DNA of 64,000 nt from an uncultured Clostridia bacterium (GCA_934167445.1 CAKPKJ010000003.1:124001-188000), one strand, 5' to 3'. Shown: positions 25,352 to 34,522, counted from the first letter of the stretch. Numbers and translations: made by a program. The notes: generated by a model not told the origin, from the letters alone.

Positions 25352-26466
25352 ATTTTTTCCCCTTTATATAATTTTATATACCTATCTTCCATTTTTTTGG
25401 CTAAAATATTAATATTATAATCTGTTAAGCTTAATATTTCATTATTTTTTATATTTCTAATTTTATCCATATCCTCTATTTTTTTCGCCCAATGCTTGGC
25501 TGATTCTTTTAAGCTCATAAATTCTATTGTTTTTGTTATATCTGTTTTTCTATCAATAGTATCTGAACATAATATTGATAATCCTTCAGCTTGCGCCTCC
25601 AATGTTACCAGACTCATCCCTTCAAACAATGATGGAAATAATAATAAATCAAATGCTTGATATAAATTTTCACTGTCTTTTCTTTTTCCCAATAACATTA
25701 CACTTTTTTGTAGCTTTTGTTTTTCTATTTGGTTTTCTATTTGCTTTCTAAGTTGTCCATCTCCTACTAAAATCAGTCTAGAATTACTATTTATATTTTG
25801 ATATTCTTTAAAAATTTCTATTAAAAATTTATGATTTTTTTGTTTTGAAAATCTTCCGATATGTCCACAAACAATTGTATCCTTGCCTATATCTAGCTGC
25901 TTCCTTACTTGTTCCCTAATGCTTTCATTATATTTATATTTTTTTAAATCTATCCCATTTGGTATTATAATTGCCTCATTTTCCTTTCCCTGAAATAGCC
26001 ATTTTGCTGCTTCTTCTCCGCAAGCCATTAATACTGTTGCATTTTTAATTATCTTGCTTTGTAAATATTTCTTGTACATTTTTGCTATTAAGTTATTTGC
26101 ATTTTGAGTGTTATGGCTATGTGCTATCCTATTAGTTACTTCAGCCTCTTTAGCAGCTTCTAATATTATTCCGCTAACTTGATCAATGTGTGAATGTACA
26201 ATTGTATATTCTGGATGCTCTTTAAAAAATGTTTTTAATTGCTTTTTATATTTTATTTGTCCTATTTCAGTAATATAATTCATATAATAAATTTTTCCAC
26301 CGAGTTGCCTAATTTCTTCGTCAAAAAATCCTTTACCAGTAACTAAAAAATCAAACTGTACTTTTTTTCTATCTATATTTCTATATACATTCATTAAAAA
26401 AGTTTCGGCTCCTCCAACATTCATGTGTCTAATAACTTGTAATACTCGAATAGGATTATCTGTCAT
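25348..26466 (-). CDS. Glycosyltransferase family 4-like, EpsF-like (paralogue 2)
   Basis: A 372-residue GT-B enzyme. IRVLQVIRHMNVGGAETFLM at the start and FEGMSLVTLEAQ (EX7E) in the C-terminal domain are the family signatures. It parallels 23337-24455 over its length (YRNIDRKKVQFDFLVTGKG versus YRNIDRNKIQFDFLIT). Its start overlaps the EpsD-like gene by 11 bases and its end overlaps the GT2 gene by 4. It presumably adds a sugar to the growing lipid-linked unit. Confidence 0.88.
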   Translation of the reverse strand: MTDNPIRVLQVIRHMNVGGAETFLMNVYRNIDRKKVQFDFLVTGKGFFDEEIRQLGGKIYYMNYITEIGQIKYKKQLKTFFKEHPEYTIVHSHIDQVSGIILEAAKEAEVTNRIAHSHNTQNANNLIAKMYKKYLQSKIIKNATVLMACGEEAAKWLFQGKENEAIIIPNGIDLKKYKYNESIREQVRKQLDIGKDTIVCGHIGRFSKQKNHKFLIEIFKEYQNINSNSRLILVGDGQLRKQIENQIEKQKLQKSVMLLGKRKDSENLYQAFDLLLFPSLFEGMSLVTLEAQAEGLSILCSDTIDRKTDITKTIEFMSLKESAKHWAKKIEDMDKIRNIKNNEILSLTDYNINILAKKMEDRYIKLYKGEKI

Positions 26467-27592
26467 TATTAAAATTCCTCCATTTTTTATAAATTTTTTC
26501 CATTTTGTTTTTTACTGCTTCTAACTCATATTTTTTTACTAATATTTTATTTATTCCTTTCATGTTATTTATTATACTCATATCTTTCAAAAATTTTTGT
26601 ATACTATTTTCAAAATTTTCTGTATCATTTTTCTCACAAATATATCCATTTTTTCCATTGTGTATTAATTCTCTATGTCCTCTATTATCAGTTGCGCTTA
26701 TGGGTAAACCTTTATACATTGCTTCCATGACATTTACAGGTAACCCTTCTCTTATACTAGACGCCAAATAAATATTAGTTATAGATAGTAATTCATTTAT
26801 GTCCTGCCTTTTTCCTAGGAGTTGTATTTCATTTTCTAAATTATTTTCTTTTATATATTGTTGATATTGTTCTTTTAGTGGTCCATCTCCTATCAAGAGT
26901 AGCCTTATATTATGTTGTTCTTTTTTTAATCCTTGAATTGTTTTTATTAATAATATTTGATTTTTATTTGCATTCAACTCTGCTATGTATGAAAAAACAA
27001 TATCATCTTTTCTTATTCCTAATTTACTTCTAAATTTGTCTTTTTCTTCTTGAGTTAACTCTTTTTTTAGTCTTTCTGGATTCATTCCAACTCCATTTAT
27101 GTGTTCTATATTTTTGGCTTTTAAATGTTTTTTCGCAAATTCATAATCCTCATTTGTTATTGTTATCAAACAATCTGTCCATCTTGCACATACTTTCTCT
27201 ATTGGATAATATATTATCCAATTAAGTATTGGAGCTCCCTTATAAAAATGAAATCCATGAGCTGTATAAATGACCTTTGTATTGTATTTCTTTCTTGCTT
27301 TTCTTGTCGCTAATCTAGTTAACACTCCACCAACTGGCGTATGACAATGTATTATTTCATATTTATTTTCATCTATTATATTTTTTAATTGTTTATATGC
27401 TTTTATATTACTTAGTTTTATTGGAAATCTCTCAAATGGAATATCAAAATGTTTGTCGCAATATTCTATTGGTTCATCTCCTCTACTTGCTACATATACT
27501 TCATAGCCTTGTTCTTTAAACCATTTTAAATATGGTATATGAAAAGCATTTATATGCCTTGTTACTGTTGCTACAAATAGTACTTTTTTCAT
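26456..27592 (-). CDS. Glycosyltransferase family 4-like, EpsD-like
   Basis: A 378-residue GT-B enzyme. KVLFVATVTRHINAFHIPYL, IIHCHTPVGGVLTRLA and YTAHGFHFYKGAP in the N-terminal domain, and REGLPVNVMEAM (EX7E) in the C-terminal domain, match the EpsD/CapM-type glycosyltransferases that act early in repeat-unit assembly, typically straight after the priming phosphoglycosyl transferase. It lies close to the priming enzyme gene (29087-29731), separated from it by the GNAT and ATP-grasp genes. Confidence 0.88.
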   Translation of the reverse strand: MKKVLFVATVTRHINAFHIPYLKWFKEQGYEVYVASRGDEPIEYCDKHFDIPFERFPIKLSNIKAYKQLKNIIDENKYEIIHCHTPVGGVLTRLATRKARKKYNTKVIYTAHGFHFYKGAPILNWIIYYPIEKVCARWTDCLITITNEDYEFAKKHLKAKNIEHINGVGMNPERLKKELTQEEKDKFRSKLGIRKDDIVFSYIAELNANKNQILLIKTIQGLKKEQHNIRLLLIGDGPLKEQYQQYIKENNLENEIQLLGKRQDINELLSITNIYLASSIREGLPVNVMEAMYKGLPISATDNRGHRELIHNGKNGYICEKNDTENFENSIQKFLKDMSIINNMKGINKILVKKYELEAVKNKMEKIYKKWRNFNNDR

Positions 27593-27594
27593 TT

Positions 27595-28560
27595 TTAATT
27601 ACTCCTTAATATTTTTATTTCATTGTACTTCATCATATAAATATTTTCACTATAATTTCCAATTTGTGTTTGGTTTATTTCATTGTTCATATTATTTATT
27701 ATCATTTTAGGGATATTGACCCCCACTTCATAAGCATGTGGATATCCTCCGCCAAATCTAGGATTAATTTCAGAAATATAATAATCATTGCCTATTTTAA
27801 ATATATCTATATCAATCATATATTGATATCCTATTTTTTCTGCTAGTCTACTTATTAATTCAAATAGTTTCTTATCTTTAAATGACCTTGCTTTATCAGT
27901 TTCACCTGCTCTCATTTTTATCTTTTCTTTAGTAAAAATCGAAACTACTTTTTTAGAAATAGGATCAATATAAACATCTGCTCCAATTTCTTGTCCATTT
28001 AGGAATTCTTGAATTATTAAATTATCATATAAATCAAATAATAAATTTATTTCTTTTTTACTATTAACCTTAGATATGTTTATACTAGCACTACCTTTTA
28101 CTGGTTTTACAAATACAGGGAAATTAATTTTTCCGTCATTCAAATCTGTATAAAATTCATTTTTATCTACATAACTTTTAGCTGTTTTAAATCCATTTTC
28201 TTTCAAATAACAAAACATCTTATATTTATCAAAAGCTAGTTCCACTTGCTCATATTCTGAAACTAATGGTACAGTTCCTATATCTAAAAATCTTTTTTTA
28301 TTTTTTGCAATCAAGCTTATTTCTGGATCAATTAAAGTAAATAAAGCATCAACTTTTTCTTTTTTGCATATATCTAATATAATATCCAAGTATTTAGGAT
28401 CACTCATTGCTGGCACTATGTAAAATTCATCTGCTTCATATATAGCTGGTGCTAGTTCACTCATATCGGTTGCTATTACTTTTCCACTATTTCCTATCTC
28501 ATTTTTAAAATATTGAACAATTTTATTTCTTGTTCCTGCACTCAATATTAATATATTCAT
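27595..28560 (-). CDS. ATP-grasp ligase of the polysaccharide locus
   Basis: A 321-residue ATP-grasp protein of the carbamoyl-phosphate-synthase-like type. The N-terminal Rossmann part starts MNILILSAGTRNKIVQYF. The ATP-grasp core has PVFVKPVKGSASINI (phosphate loop), LIIQEFLNGQEIGADVYID, and the metal-binding YYISEINPRFGGGYPH. Such enzymes join a carboxylate to an amine or similar nucleophile. Next to an amino-sugar pathway (dehydratase, aminotransferase, GNAT), I infer that it may attach an acid or amino acid to a 4-amino sugar. The substrate is not provable here. Confidence 0.82.
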   Translation of the reverse strand: MNILILSAGTRNKIVQYFKNEIGNSGKVIATDMSELAPAIYEADEFYIVPAMSDPKYLDIILDICKKEKVDALFTLIDPEISLIAKNKKRFLDIGTVPLVSEYEQVELAFDKYKMFCYLKENGFKTAKSYVDKNEFYTDLNDGKINFPVFVKPVKGSASINISKVNSKKEINLLFDLYDNLIIQEFLNGQEIGADVYIDPISKKVVSIFTKEKIKMRAGETDKARSFKDKKLFELISRLAEKIGYQYMIDIDIFKIGNDYYISEINPRFGGGYPHAYEVGVNIPKMIINNMNNEINQTQIGNYSENIYMMKYNEIKILRSN

Positions 28561-29087
28561 TTATTTTCACCCTTACAATAATTATCCTTTATTACAGCAT
28601 ATCTTTTTCTATCAATCAATTTATTTCTATGCATCAAGTCCTGGCTAAAATATCCTTCTTGTATAAAGCCTACTTTTTCATATAAACTACAAGCCGGAAT
28701 GTTTTCAGCATCTACATTCAGATATATTTTATTCAAACTTAATTCATTAAAAGCATATTCCAAAATCATATTTATAGATTTGAAAGCTATTCCTTTTCGC
28801 TTAAATTCTGTATTTCCTATTGTAATATACATTTCTGCCTTATTACTTTTTTTATCTATTTCTAAAAGTCCAATCAATCCAACTGGAACTTCATTATATT
28901 CAATAATGCAATCTATTCTTGATATTTTTGACTTGTTTTTATACCAATTCAAAGTCTCGTTAAAATTCAAAGGAATATTATAATGTAAAAAAGCATTATT
29001 TCTAGAATCATTTATCCACTTTATCTTGTCATCAATATCTCTTTCTTCAAAATCTCTTAATAAAATTTCATCTTTTTTTAGATACAT
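28557..29087 (-). CDS. GNAT N-acetyltransferase
   Basis: A 176-residue GNAT-fold protein with the acetyl-CoA loop region in EFKRKGIAFKSINMILEYAF and the C-terminal NIPACSLYEKVGFIQEGYF, which resembles PseH/RimJ-like acetyltransferases. Its place between the priming transferase and the ATP-grasp gene, with a 4,6-dehydratase and aminotransferase upstream, suggests that it acetylates the new amino group of a UDP-4-amino sugar in place of a hexapeptide PglD-type enzyme, which is absent. It overlaps both neighbours (4 and 1 bases). Confidence 0.82.
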   Translation of the reverse strand: MYLKKDEILLRDFEERDIDDKIKWINDSRNNAFLHYNIPLNFNETLNWYKNKSKISRIDCIIEYNEVPVGLIGLLEIDKKSNKAEMYITIGNTEFKRKGIAFKSINMILEYAFNELSLNKIYLNVDAENIPACSLYEKVGFIQEGYFSQDLMHRNKLIDRKRYAVIKDNYCKGENK

Positions 29088-29731
29088 TATTTTCTTATTC
29101 CTTCCTCAAGTCTATTTTGTTTTTCTATTCTTTGATCAATAAATTTTCCAACTTTAAACTCTTTTCCTACCAATATGTCTTCTCTTTTTACAGTCTTCTT
29201 TACTGTCTTTAATATTATTTTCAAATCTCCAAGAAAAGTAATTTTTCTTACATATTGTACATCATATTTAAACTTTTCTTCCCACGAAATTGAATTTCTG
29301 CCGTTCACCTGTGCTAATCCTGTAAGACCTGGTCTAACATCATGTCTATGTTTTTCTTCTTCTGTATAATACGGTAAATACTTTACTAACAGCGGCCTTG
29401 GCCCAACTATTGCCATATCTCCTTTTATAATATTTATCAATTCAGGCAATTCGTCTAAGCTAGTACTCCTTAAAAACTTTCCAAACTTAGTTAAACGCTC
29501 TGAATCTGGTAAAAGATTACCATTTTCATCCTTTTTATCTGTCATTGTTCTAAATTTATATAATGTAAAAATTTTTTCATTTTTTCCAGGTCGTTGTTGC
29601 TTGAATATTACAGGACTTCCTAATTTTATTTTAACTAAAATGTATATAATACTCATTAATGGTATTAATATAATTAATACCATTAGACTTAATATTAAGT
29701 CTAGCATTCTTTTAATATATTTTGCATACAT
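29087..29731 (-). CDS. Priming phosphoglycosyl transferase (bacterial sugar transferase, PglC/EpsL-like)
   Basis: A 214-residue monotopic membrane enzyme that transfers a sugar phosphate from UDP-sugar to undecaprenyl phosphate, starting repeat-unit synthesis. A re-entrant N-terminal hydrophobic segment (about 8-30) is followed by GSPVIFKQQRPGKNEKIFTL, YKFRTMT, the catalytic Asp-Glu pair in TSLDELPEL, and GPRPLL plus RPGLTGLAQVNGRN. The small size fits the PglC/EpsL type rather than long WbaP-like enzymes. Next to PglF- and PglE-like genes, the donor is probably a UDP-diacetamido sugar. Confidence 0.92.
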   Translation of the reverse strand: MYAKYIKRMLDLILSLMVLIILIPLMSIIYILVKIKLGSPVIFKQQRPGKNEKIFTLYKFRTMTDKKDENGNLLPDSERLTKFGKFLRSTSLDELPELINIIKGDMAIVGPRPLLVKYLPYYTEEEKHRHDVRPGLTGLAQVNGRNSISWEEKFKYDVQYVRKITFLGDLKIILKTVKKTVKREDILVGKEFKVGKFIDQRIEKQNRLEEGIRK

Positions 29732-29822
29732 ATTGCTATCAATCCCCTTCTACTTTAGCTTTTGCCTTTGTTTCTATTTTTCATTGTATTTTATATTTAT
29801 GTATCAAAATACATTCAAACAA

Positions 29823-30950
29823 TTATTTCCATAATTTTTTAATTATTTCTATCACTCTATTTTGTTCATCTTCTGTCATTTTTGTATCAGACGGTAGGCA
29901 TACTCCTCTTTCAAATAAATCTTCTGATACTGCATTTTCTTTAACTTTTATAAAATCATTTTCTTTAAACACTGGTTGCATATGCATTGGTTTCCATACT
30001 GGTCTTGATTCTATATTTTCTTTTTCTAATGCTTCCATTATGTCTAGTGGTTTTACTTTTGAGTCTGCTTTTACAGTTATTGCTGTTAGCCAATGGTTTG
30101 GTTTTGTTTCTACTGGTGTTGGTTGTAATTCTATATCTGTTATATCTTTAAATGCATCTTTATATCTGTTATATATTTCTGTTTTTTGTTTTATTCTTAA
30201 ATCTAAAACTTTTAATTGTCCTCTACCAATACCTGCAACTATATTACTCATTCTATAGTTATATCCTATTTCTTTATGTTCATAGTGACGTGCTTTTTCT
30301 CTAGATTGAGTTGCCCAAAATCTTACTTTAGCAATTCTTTCTTCATCTTCTGATACTAGCATTCCTCCACCACTTGTTGTTATTATTTTGTTTCCATTAA
30401 ATGAATATATTCCATATTTCCCAAATGTACCAGTTTCTTTTCCTTTATATGTTGCACCTAAACTCTCTGCTGCATCTTCTACTAACGGTACTCCATATTT
30501 GTCACAAATTGCTTTTATTTCGTCTATTTTTCCAGGTGTTCCATATAAATATACTACTATTACTGCTTTTGGATGTGGATATTTTTCAAATGCTTTTTCT
30601 AATGCTTTTGGGTCCATATTCCAAGTTTCTTTTTCACTATCTATAAATACTGGTATTGCATTTTGATATGTTATTGGATTTGCTGTTGCAGAAAATGTTA
30701 AATCTGAACAAAATACAATATCTCCTTGTTTTACATCTAAAGCTTTAAAAGCCATATGTATTGCAGCAGTTCCTGCTGATAATGCTGCTGCATGTTTTGT
30801 TTCTACATATTTTGCTAATTCTTCTTCAAATTTATTAACATTTTCTCCCAATGGTGCTATCCAGTTTGTATCAAATGCTTCTTTTACATATTCTCTTTCA
30901 TAACCCTCATCAGACATATGTGGTGAGGCTAAATATGTTTTCTTATTCAT
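29823..30950 (-). CDS. PLP-dependent sugar aminotransferase (DegT/DnrJ/EryC1; PglE/EpsN-like)
   Basis: A 375-residue fold-type I aminotransferase that would convert a UDP-4-keto-6-deoxy sugar to the 4-amino sugar. LSAGTAAIHMAFKAL binds the cofactor phosphate, VEDAAESLGATYKG carries the conserved Asp, and YSFNGNKIITTSGGGML holds the PLP lysine. It lies between the 4,6-dehydratase and the priming transferase, matching the PglF-PglE-PglC order. About 90 bases separate it from the sugar transferase gene. Confidence 0.92.
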   Translation of the reverse strand: MNKKTYLASPHMSDEGYEREYVKEAFDTNWIAPLGENVNKFEEELAKYVETKHAAALSAGTAAIHMAFKALDVKQGDIVFCSDLTFSATANPITYQNAIPVFIDSEKETWNMDPKALEKAFEKYPHPKAVIVVYLYGTPGKIDEIKAICDKYGVPLVEDAAESLGATYKGKETGTFGKYGIYSFNGNKIITTSGGGMLVSEDEERIAKVRFWATQSREKARHYEHKEIGYNYRMSNIVAGIGRGQLKVLDLRIKQKTEIYNRYKDAFKDITDIELQPTPVETKPNHWLTAITVKADSKVKPLDIMEALEKENIESRPVWKPMHMQPVFKENDFIKVKENAVSEDLFERGVCLPSDTKMTEDEQNRVIEIIKKLWK

Positions 30951-31021
30951 CTATATAGCCTTCTTTCTTTATTTTTTTCAAATTAAATCAACTTAATTTT
31001 GGAATCATTTTTTCAACTTAA

Positions 31022-32899
31022 TTATTGTATATTTTTAGTTCTTTCTTTATCTAAATTCCTATAAGTTGGTACAACTTCACTAATAACATCTTTAATTTCA
31101 TCTTTTTGTTCATTATTTGTATTATCTAGCAAATGTTGCAATTTAGCCAATTTGTCTTCTAATTTTTCCATATCAATATTGCTTGGTCTTGCCACATGAA
31201 TTTTATCATGTTTCGTTTCTGTTAGTCCTTCTTCAGCCATTAATAGTTCTTCATATAGTTTTTCTCCAGGTCTTAAACCTGTTACTTTTATTTGTATATC
31301 TACATCTGGTTCTAGTCCTGATAATTTTATTAGTTTTACTGCCATATCATATATTTTAACTGGTTCTCCCATATCAAGTACAAATATTTCTCCGCCTTTT
31401 GCTCCTGACATTGCTTGTAATACAAGTGATACTGCTTCTGGTATTGTCATAAAAAATCTTGTTATTTCTTTGTGTGTTACAGTTATAGGCCCACCTTTTG
31501 CTATTTGTTTTTTAAATAGTGGTACTACTGAACCATTGCTTCCTAATACATTTCCAAAACGTACTGCTGCATATTCTGTTTTGCTTACTTTGTTTTTAGC
31601 TTGTATTATTAATTCGCAAATACGTTTTGTTGCTCCCATTATATTAGTTGGGTTTACAGCTTTGTCTGTTGATATTAATATAAATCTTTTTACTCCATAT
31701 TCATCTGCACATTTTACTGTGTTATATGTTCCAAATACATTGTTTTTTATTGCTTCTAGTGGGCTTGTTTCCATTAATGGCACATGCTTATGTGCTGCAG
31801 CATGGAATACCAAGTATGGATGATATTGTTCAAATATTTCGTTTAATCTATGTTTTTCTCTTACATTTGCAACTATTGCATCTATTTCCATATCTGGATA
31901 GTTAAATTTCAATTCTTGTTCAATGTCATATAAATTATTTTCATATATGTCTACAATAACTAATTTTGAAGGTTTAAATTTTATAATTTGTCTACAAAGT
32001 TCTGAACCTATAGAACCTCCTCCACCTGTTACTAGAACAACCTTATTTTCTATTAATTTACCAATATTTTTATTATCCAATCTTATAGGATCTCTTCCTA
32101 ATAAATCCTCTATTTGAACATCTCTAAAACTTTGTATTAATGGTTTATCTTTTATTAATTCTTTAGTTCCTGGTAATATACGAACTTTACATCCAGTTTC
32201 TTGGCATATTTCTAATATTTTTCTTCTATCATCTTGTGATATATTTGAAATTGTAAAAAATATTACTTCTACATTATTCTCCCTGCATATTTTAGGTATA
32301 TCATACCTATTTCCTAATATTTTATTTCCAGATATTGCATAATTTAATTTATTTTCATTGTCATCTATTAAACCAACAACTTTATATGTATCTTTCATAC
32401 TGTTTTTTATTGTTGTTAATAATATTTTTGTTGCTTCTCCTGCGCCTATTATCAACACATTTTTTCTAGTATCTTCTTTTTCTCTTTTTGATGTTGTTCC
32501 TTCATTTAATATTAATCTTATAAATACTCTATATCCGATTATTGATGTAACTATTATCAATGATGCTATTAAATTTGTTCTTTCATCTAAAATTGGTACT
32601 CCCGGTATAATATTAAAAAATATCATTATTGTACAAGAAATTAAACAGGCTAATACATATATTAAATAGTCATTTCCATTCTCATATCTAGTGATATTTT
32701 TATATGTTTTAAATAATTCAAGTATTCCACCATATATAATAATAGCCATTATTATAGTTATAATAAGTCTCTCACATATTTCAGGTAACATTACCCATTG
32801 ATTTCCTATTATAATTTGTGCTATACAATAGCTTATAGCTATTATAATAATGTCCATAATTCGCAAATAAATATTTCTATGTTTCTTTATAAATTTCAT
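31022..32899 (-). CDS. pglF: Membrane NDP-sugar 4,6-dehydratase (PglF/CapD/FlaA1-like)
   Basis: A 625-residue protein with four N-terminal membrane helices (about 10-140), a first Rossmann domain (LIIGAGEATKIL, about 150) and a second, catalytic SDR domain starting VLVTGGGGSIGSELCRQI. STDKAVNPTNIMGATKR shows the characteristic Met in place of the usual catalytic Tyr seen in long WbpM/PglF dehydratases. It makes UDP-2-acetamido-2,6-dideoxy-4-ketohexose from UDP-GlcNAc. It heads the biosynthetic part of the EPS locus and has its own promoter (32929-32957). Confidence 0.92.
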   Translation of the reverse strand: MKFIKKHRNIYLRIMDIIIIAISYCIAQIIIGNQWVMLPEICERLIITIIMAIIIYGGILELFKTYKNITRYENGNDYLIYVLACLISCTIMIFFNIIPGVPILDERTNLIASLIIVTSIIGYRVFIRLILNEGTTSKREKEDTRKNVLIIGAGEATKILLTTIKNSMKDTYKVVGLIDDNENKLNYAISGNKILGNRYDIPKICRENNVEVIFFTISNISQDDRRKILEICQETGCKVRILPGTKELIKDKPLIQSFRDVQIEDLLGRDPIRLDNKNIGKLIENKVVLVTGGGGSIGSELCRQIIKFKPSKLVIVDIYENNLYDIEQELKFNYPDMEIDAIVANVREKHRLNEIFEQYHPYLVFHAAAHKHVPLMETSPLEAIKNNVFGTYNTVKCADEYGVKRFILISTDKAVNPTNIMGATKRICELIIQAKNKVSKTEYAAVRFGNVLGSNGSVVPLFKKQIAKGGPITVTHKEITRFFMTIPEAVSLVLQAMSGAKGGEIFVLDMGEPVKIYDMAVKLIKLSGLEPDVDIQIKVTGLRPGEKLYEELLMAEEGLTETKHDKIHVARPSNIDMEKLEDKLAKLQHLLDNTNNEQKDEIKDVISEVVPTYRNLDKERTKNIQ

Positions 32900-32928
32900 T
32901 TTTTAGTCCCCTCATTTTCTACTATAAT

Positions 32929-32957
32929 ATTATATTATTAATATAACTTTTTAGCAA
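32929..32957 (-). promoter_or_regulatory. Promoter for the EPS biosynthetic genes (from the 4,6-dehydratase on)
   Basis: Minus strand TTGCTA (32952-32957), exactly 17 bases, TATAAT (32929-32934), about 30 bases before the start codon, which has GAGGGGA upstream. Confidence 0.5.
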
Positions 32958-32962
32958 GTATT

Positions 32963-33718
32963 TTATGCTTGTTTTTCATCAATAACTAATTTTTCTTTTT
33001 GTGGCAACAGTATAATTATCCTAAATATGGCGTTATCTATTTTTATATTTAAATCCCCATTATATTTTTCTACTGTTTTTTCTATAATTTTTATTCCATA
33101 GCCATGAGATTTTTTATCCTTTTTAGTTGTTTCAAACTTACCGACTTCATTTTTCTTATAACATTTACAAAAGTTTTCATTTTTTATTATTACATATCCA
33201 TTTTTTTCGTACATATATAATTTTATATTTTTATTTTCATTTTTCTTTGCCGCTTCTATACTGTTATCTAATAAATTAGTAAAAATATTACATACATCTA
33301 TATCTTCCATATTAAGTTCTATAAAATAGTCTATTTTTAATTCTATATTTATGTCATATTTTTTGGCTTCTTCTATTTTTACAGATAAAATAATGTTTAA
33401 TAATTCATTTTCACAATATTTTGTGGATTTTATATTATCTAATTCTTTTTCAACTTCTGTTAGCATTTTTATTGCATTAATATTGTTTTGTTTAAAAGCT
33501 ACATATGCTATTTGTAATTGATTATATATATTATGTTTTATGATAGATATTTCTTCATTATTTCTTTTTATTAATTTATAATATTTATCTAAAAATTCTT
33601 TTTTATTTTCTGAAAACATTAATTCTTGTTCTTTTTGTTTTAATTTCTTATCTCTTTTTATATTTTTATATAAACACCCAATATTAGCAAATATCAGCGT
33701 TGCTAGTACAAACTTCAT
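32963..33718 (-). CDS. GHKL-type sensor histidine kinase, short (AgrC-like catalytic part)
   Basis: A 251-residue kinase with only one short N-terminal hydrophobic stretch (about 1-16) and no multi-pass sensor. The phosphoacceptor region is IIKHNIYNQLQIAYVAF with the expected His. The N box is NIFTNLLDNSIEAAKK and the G box SHGYGIKIIEKTVEKYNGD, as in AgrC/GHKL kinases. It follows the LytTR regulator gene. In the repaired frame of that gene, its ATG overlaps the regulator's TGA (ATGA at 33715-33718). The signal sensed is unclear; no agrB or agrD is visible. Confidence 0.85.
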   Translation of the reverse strand: MKFVLATLIFANIGCLYKNIKRDKKLKQKEQELMFSENKKEFLDKYYKLIKRNNEEISIIKHNIYNQLQIAYVAFKQNNINAIKMLTEVEKELDNIKSTKYCENELLNIILSVKIEEAKKYDINIELKIDYFIELNMEDIDVCNIFTNLLDNSIEAAKKNENKNIKLYMYEKNGYVIIKNENFCKCYKKNEVGKFETTKKDKKSHGYGIKIIEKTVEKYNGDLNIKIDNAIFRIIILLPQKEKLVIDEKQA

Positions 33719-33775
33719 ATATCATCACCCAAATACTTTATAAATAGTTCTTTAGTATTTCTATATTTGGTTTGG

Positions 33776-34423
33776 CTAACCGGTACTATTTCTCCGAGTA
33801 TGCAAAACAAATTCATGTGTATTTAATTCTCTTGCATGTTCTAAGTTTACTATATAACTTTGGTGGCATCTAACAAAATTACTAGGTAACATTTCTTCTA
33901 TTTCATCCAATTTTCCATATATACGTCTTTTTAAATCTTCTTCATAAATTATAACTACTCTTTTATTGCTTTCTATATATTTTATCTTCTCTACCTCGAT
34001 ATTGAATATTTTTCCTTTTATATTAAATGTTTTGATATTTTTGCTTTGTTTTTCTTCTTTCAGTGCTCTTTCTAAGGATTTTTTAATTTGTTCTTTTTTT
34101 ATTGGTTTTAATAATAAATATGTTGGTTTGGTTTTAAAGATTGCTTCCGAGTATTGACTATATGCTGTCATATATATTATCTTTATTTTAGGATTTTCTT
34201 GCTGTATCTTTTGAGCTATTTCTATACCATTTAATGAGTCTATTTTTATGTCTATATATATGGCATTTATTTTTTGAAGTATTCCTTTTTTGCAGTCTCC
34301 TTTAAATTCTTCTAATTTGGTATATTTATATATTTTCGCATTTACATCTAATTTTTCTTTTATTAATTCTCCTACATAGTCTACTATTATTTTTTCATCA
34401 TCAAAAACTGCTATTCCTAACAT
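33776..34423 (-). CDS. LytTR-family response regulator, C-terminus frameshifted
   Basis: An AgrA/LytR-type regulator. The receiver domain begins MLGIAVFDDEK, with IYIDIKIDSLNG around the phosphoacceptor Asp and the Lys in LLKPIKKEQ. The LytTR DNA-binding domain includes KIKYIESNKRVVIIY and LPSNFVRCHQSYIVN. The ATG at 34421-34423 has AGAAGGGG upstream. The annotated frame ends VLHTRRNSTG. A +1 shift at about 33796 restores GEIVPVSQTKYRNTKELFIK, the usual LytTR end, and the stop then overlaps the kinase start (33715). So about 25 residues are lost as written, through a real mutation, a sequencing error or recoding. Confidence 0.85.
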   Translation of the reverse strand: MLGIAVFDDEKIIVDYVGELIKEKLDVNAKIYKYTKLEEFKGDCKKGILQKINAIYIDIKIDSLNGIEIAQKIQQENPKIKIIYMTAYSQYSEAIFKTKPTYLLLKPIKKEQIKKSLERALKEEKQSKNIKTFNIKGKIFNIEVEKIKYIESNKRVVIIYEEDLKRRIYGKLDEIEEMLPSNFVRCHQSYIVNLEHARELNTHEFVLHTRRNSTG

Positions 34424-34492
34424 AAAAAACACCCCTTCTATGTCATTATATATAATAATAACATATATAAGGAGTGTAATATTTTTTGTTTA

Positions 34493-34522
34493 TTACATTT
34501 TAAAGTTTAATTGTTACATTTT
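34493..34522 (-). promoter_or_regulatory. Possible LytTR operator: two 9-base direct repeats 12 bases apart
   Basis: TTACATTTT occurs at 34493-34501 and again, identical, at 34514-34522 (AAAATGTAA on the minus strand). The 9-12-9 spacing is the one used by AgrA-type LytTR regulators, and the site lies upstream of the LytTR regulator gene itself. A TTATAT -10-like box follows about 22 bases downstream. The repeat sequence is unlike the classical AgrA consensus, so this is a geometric match only. Confidence 0.4.
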
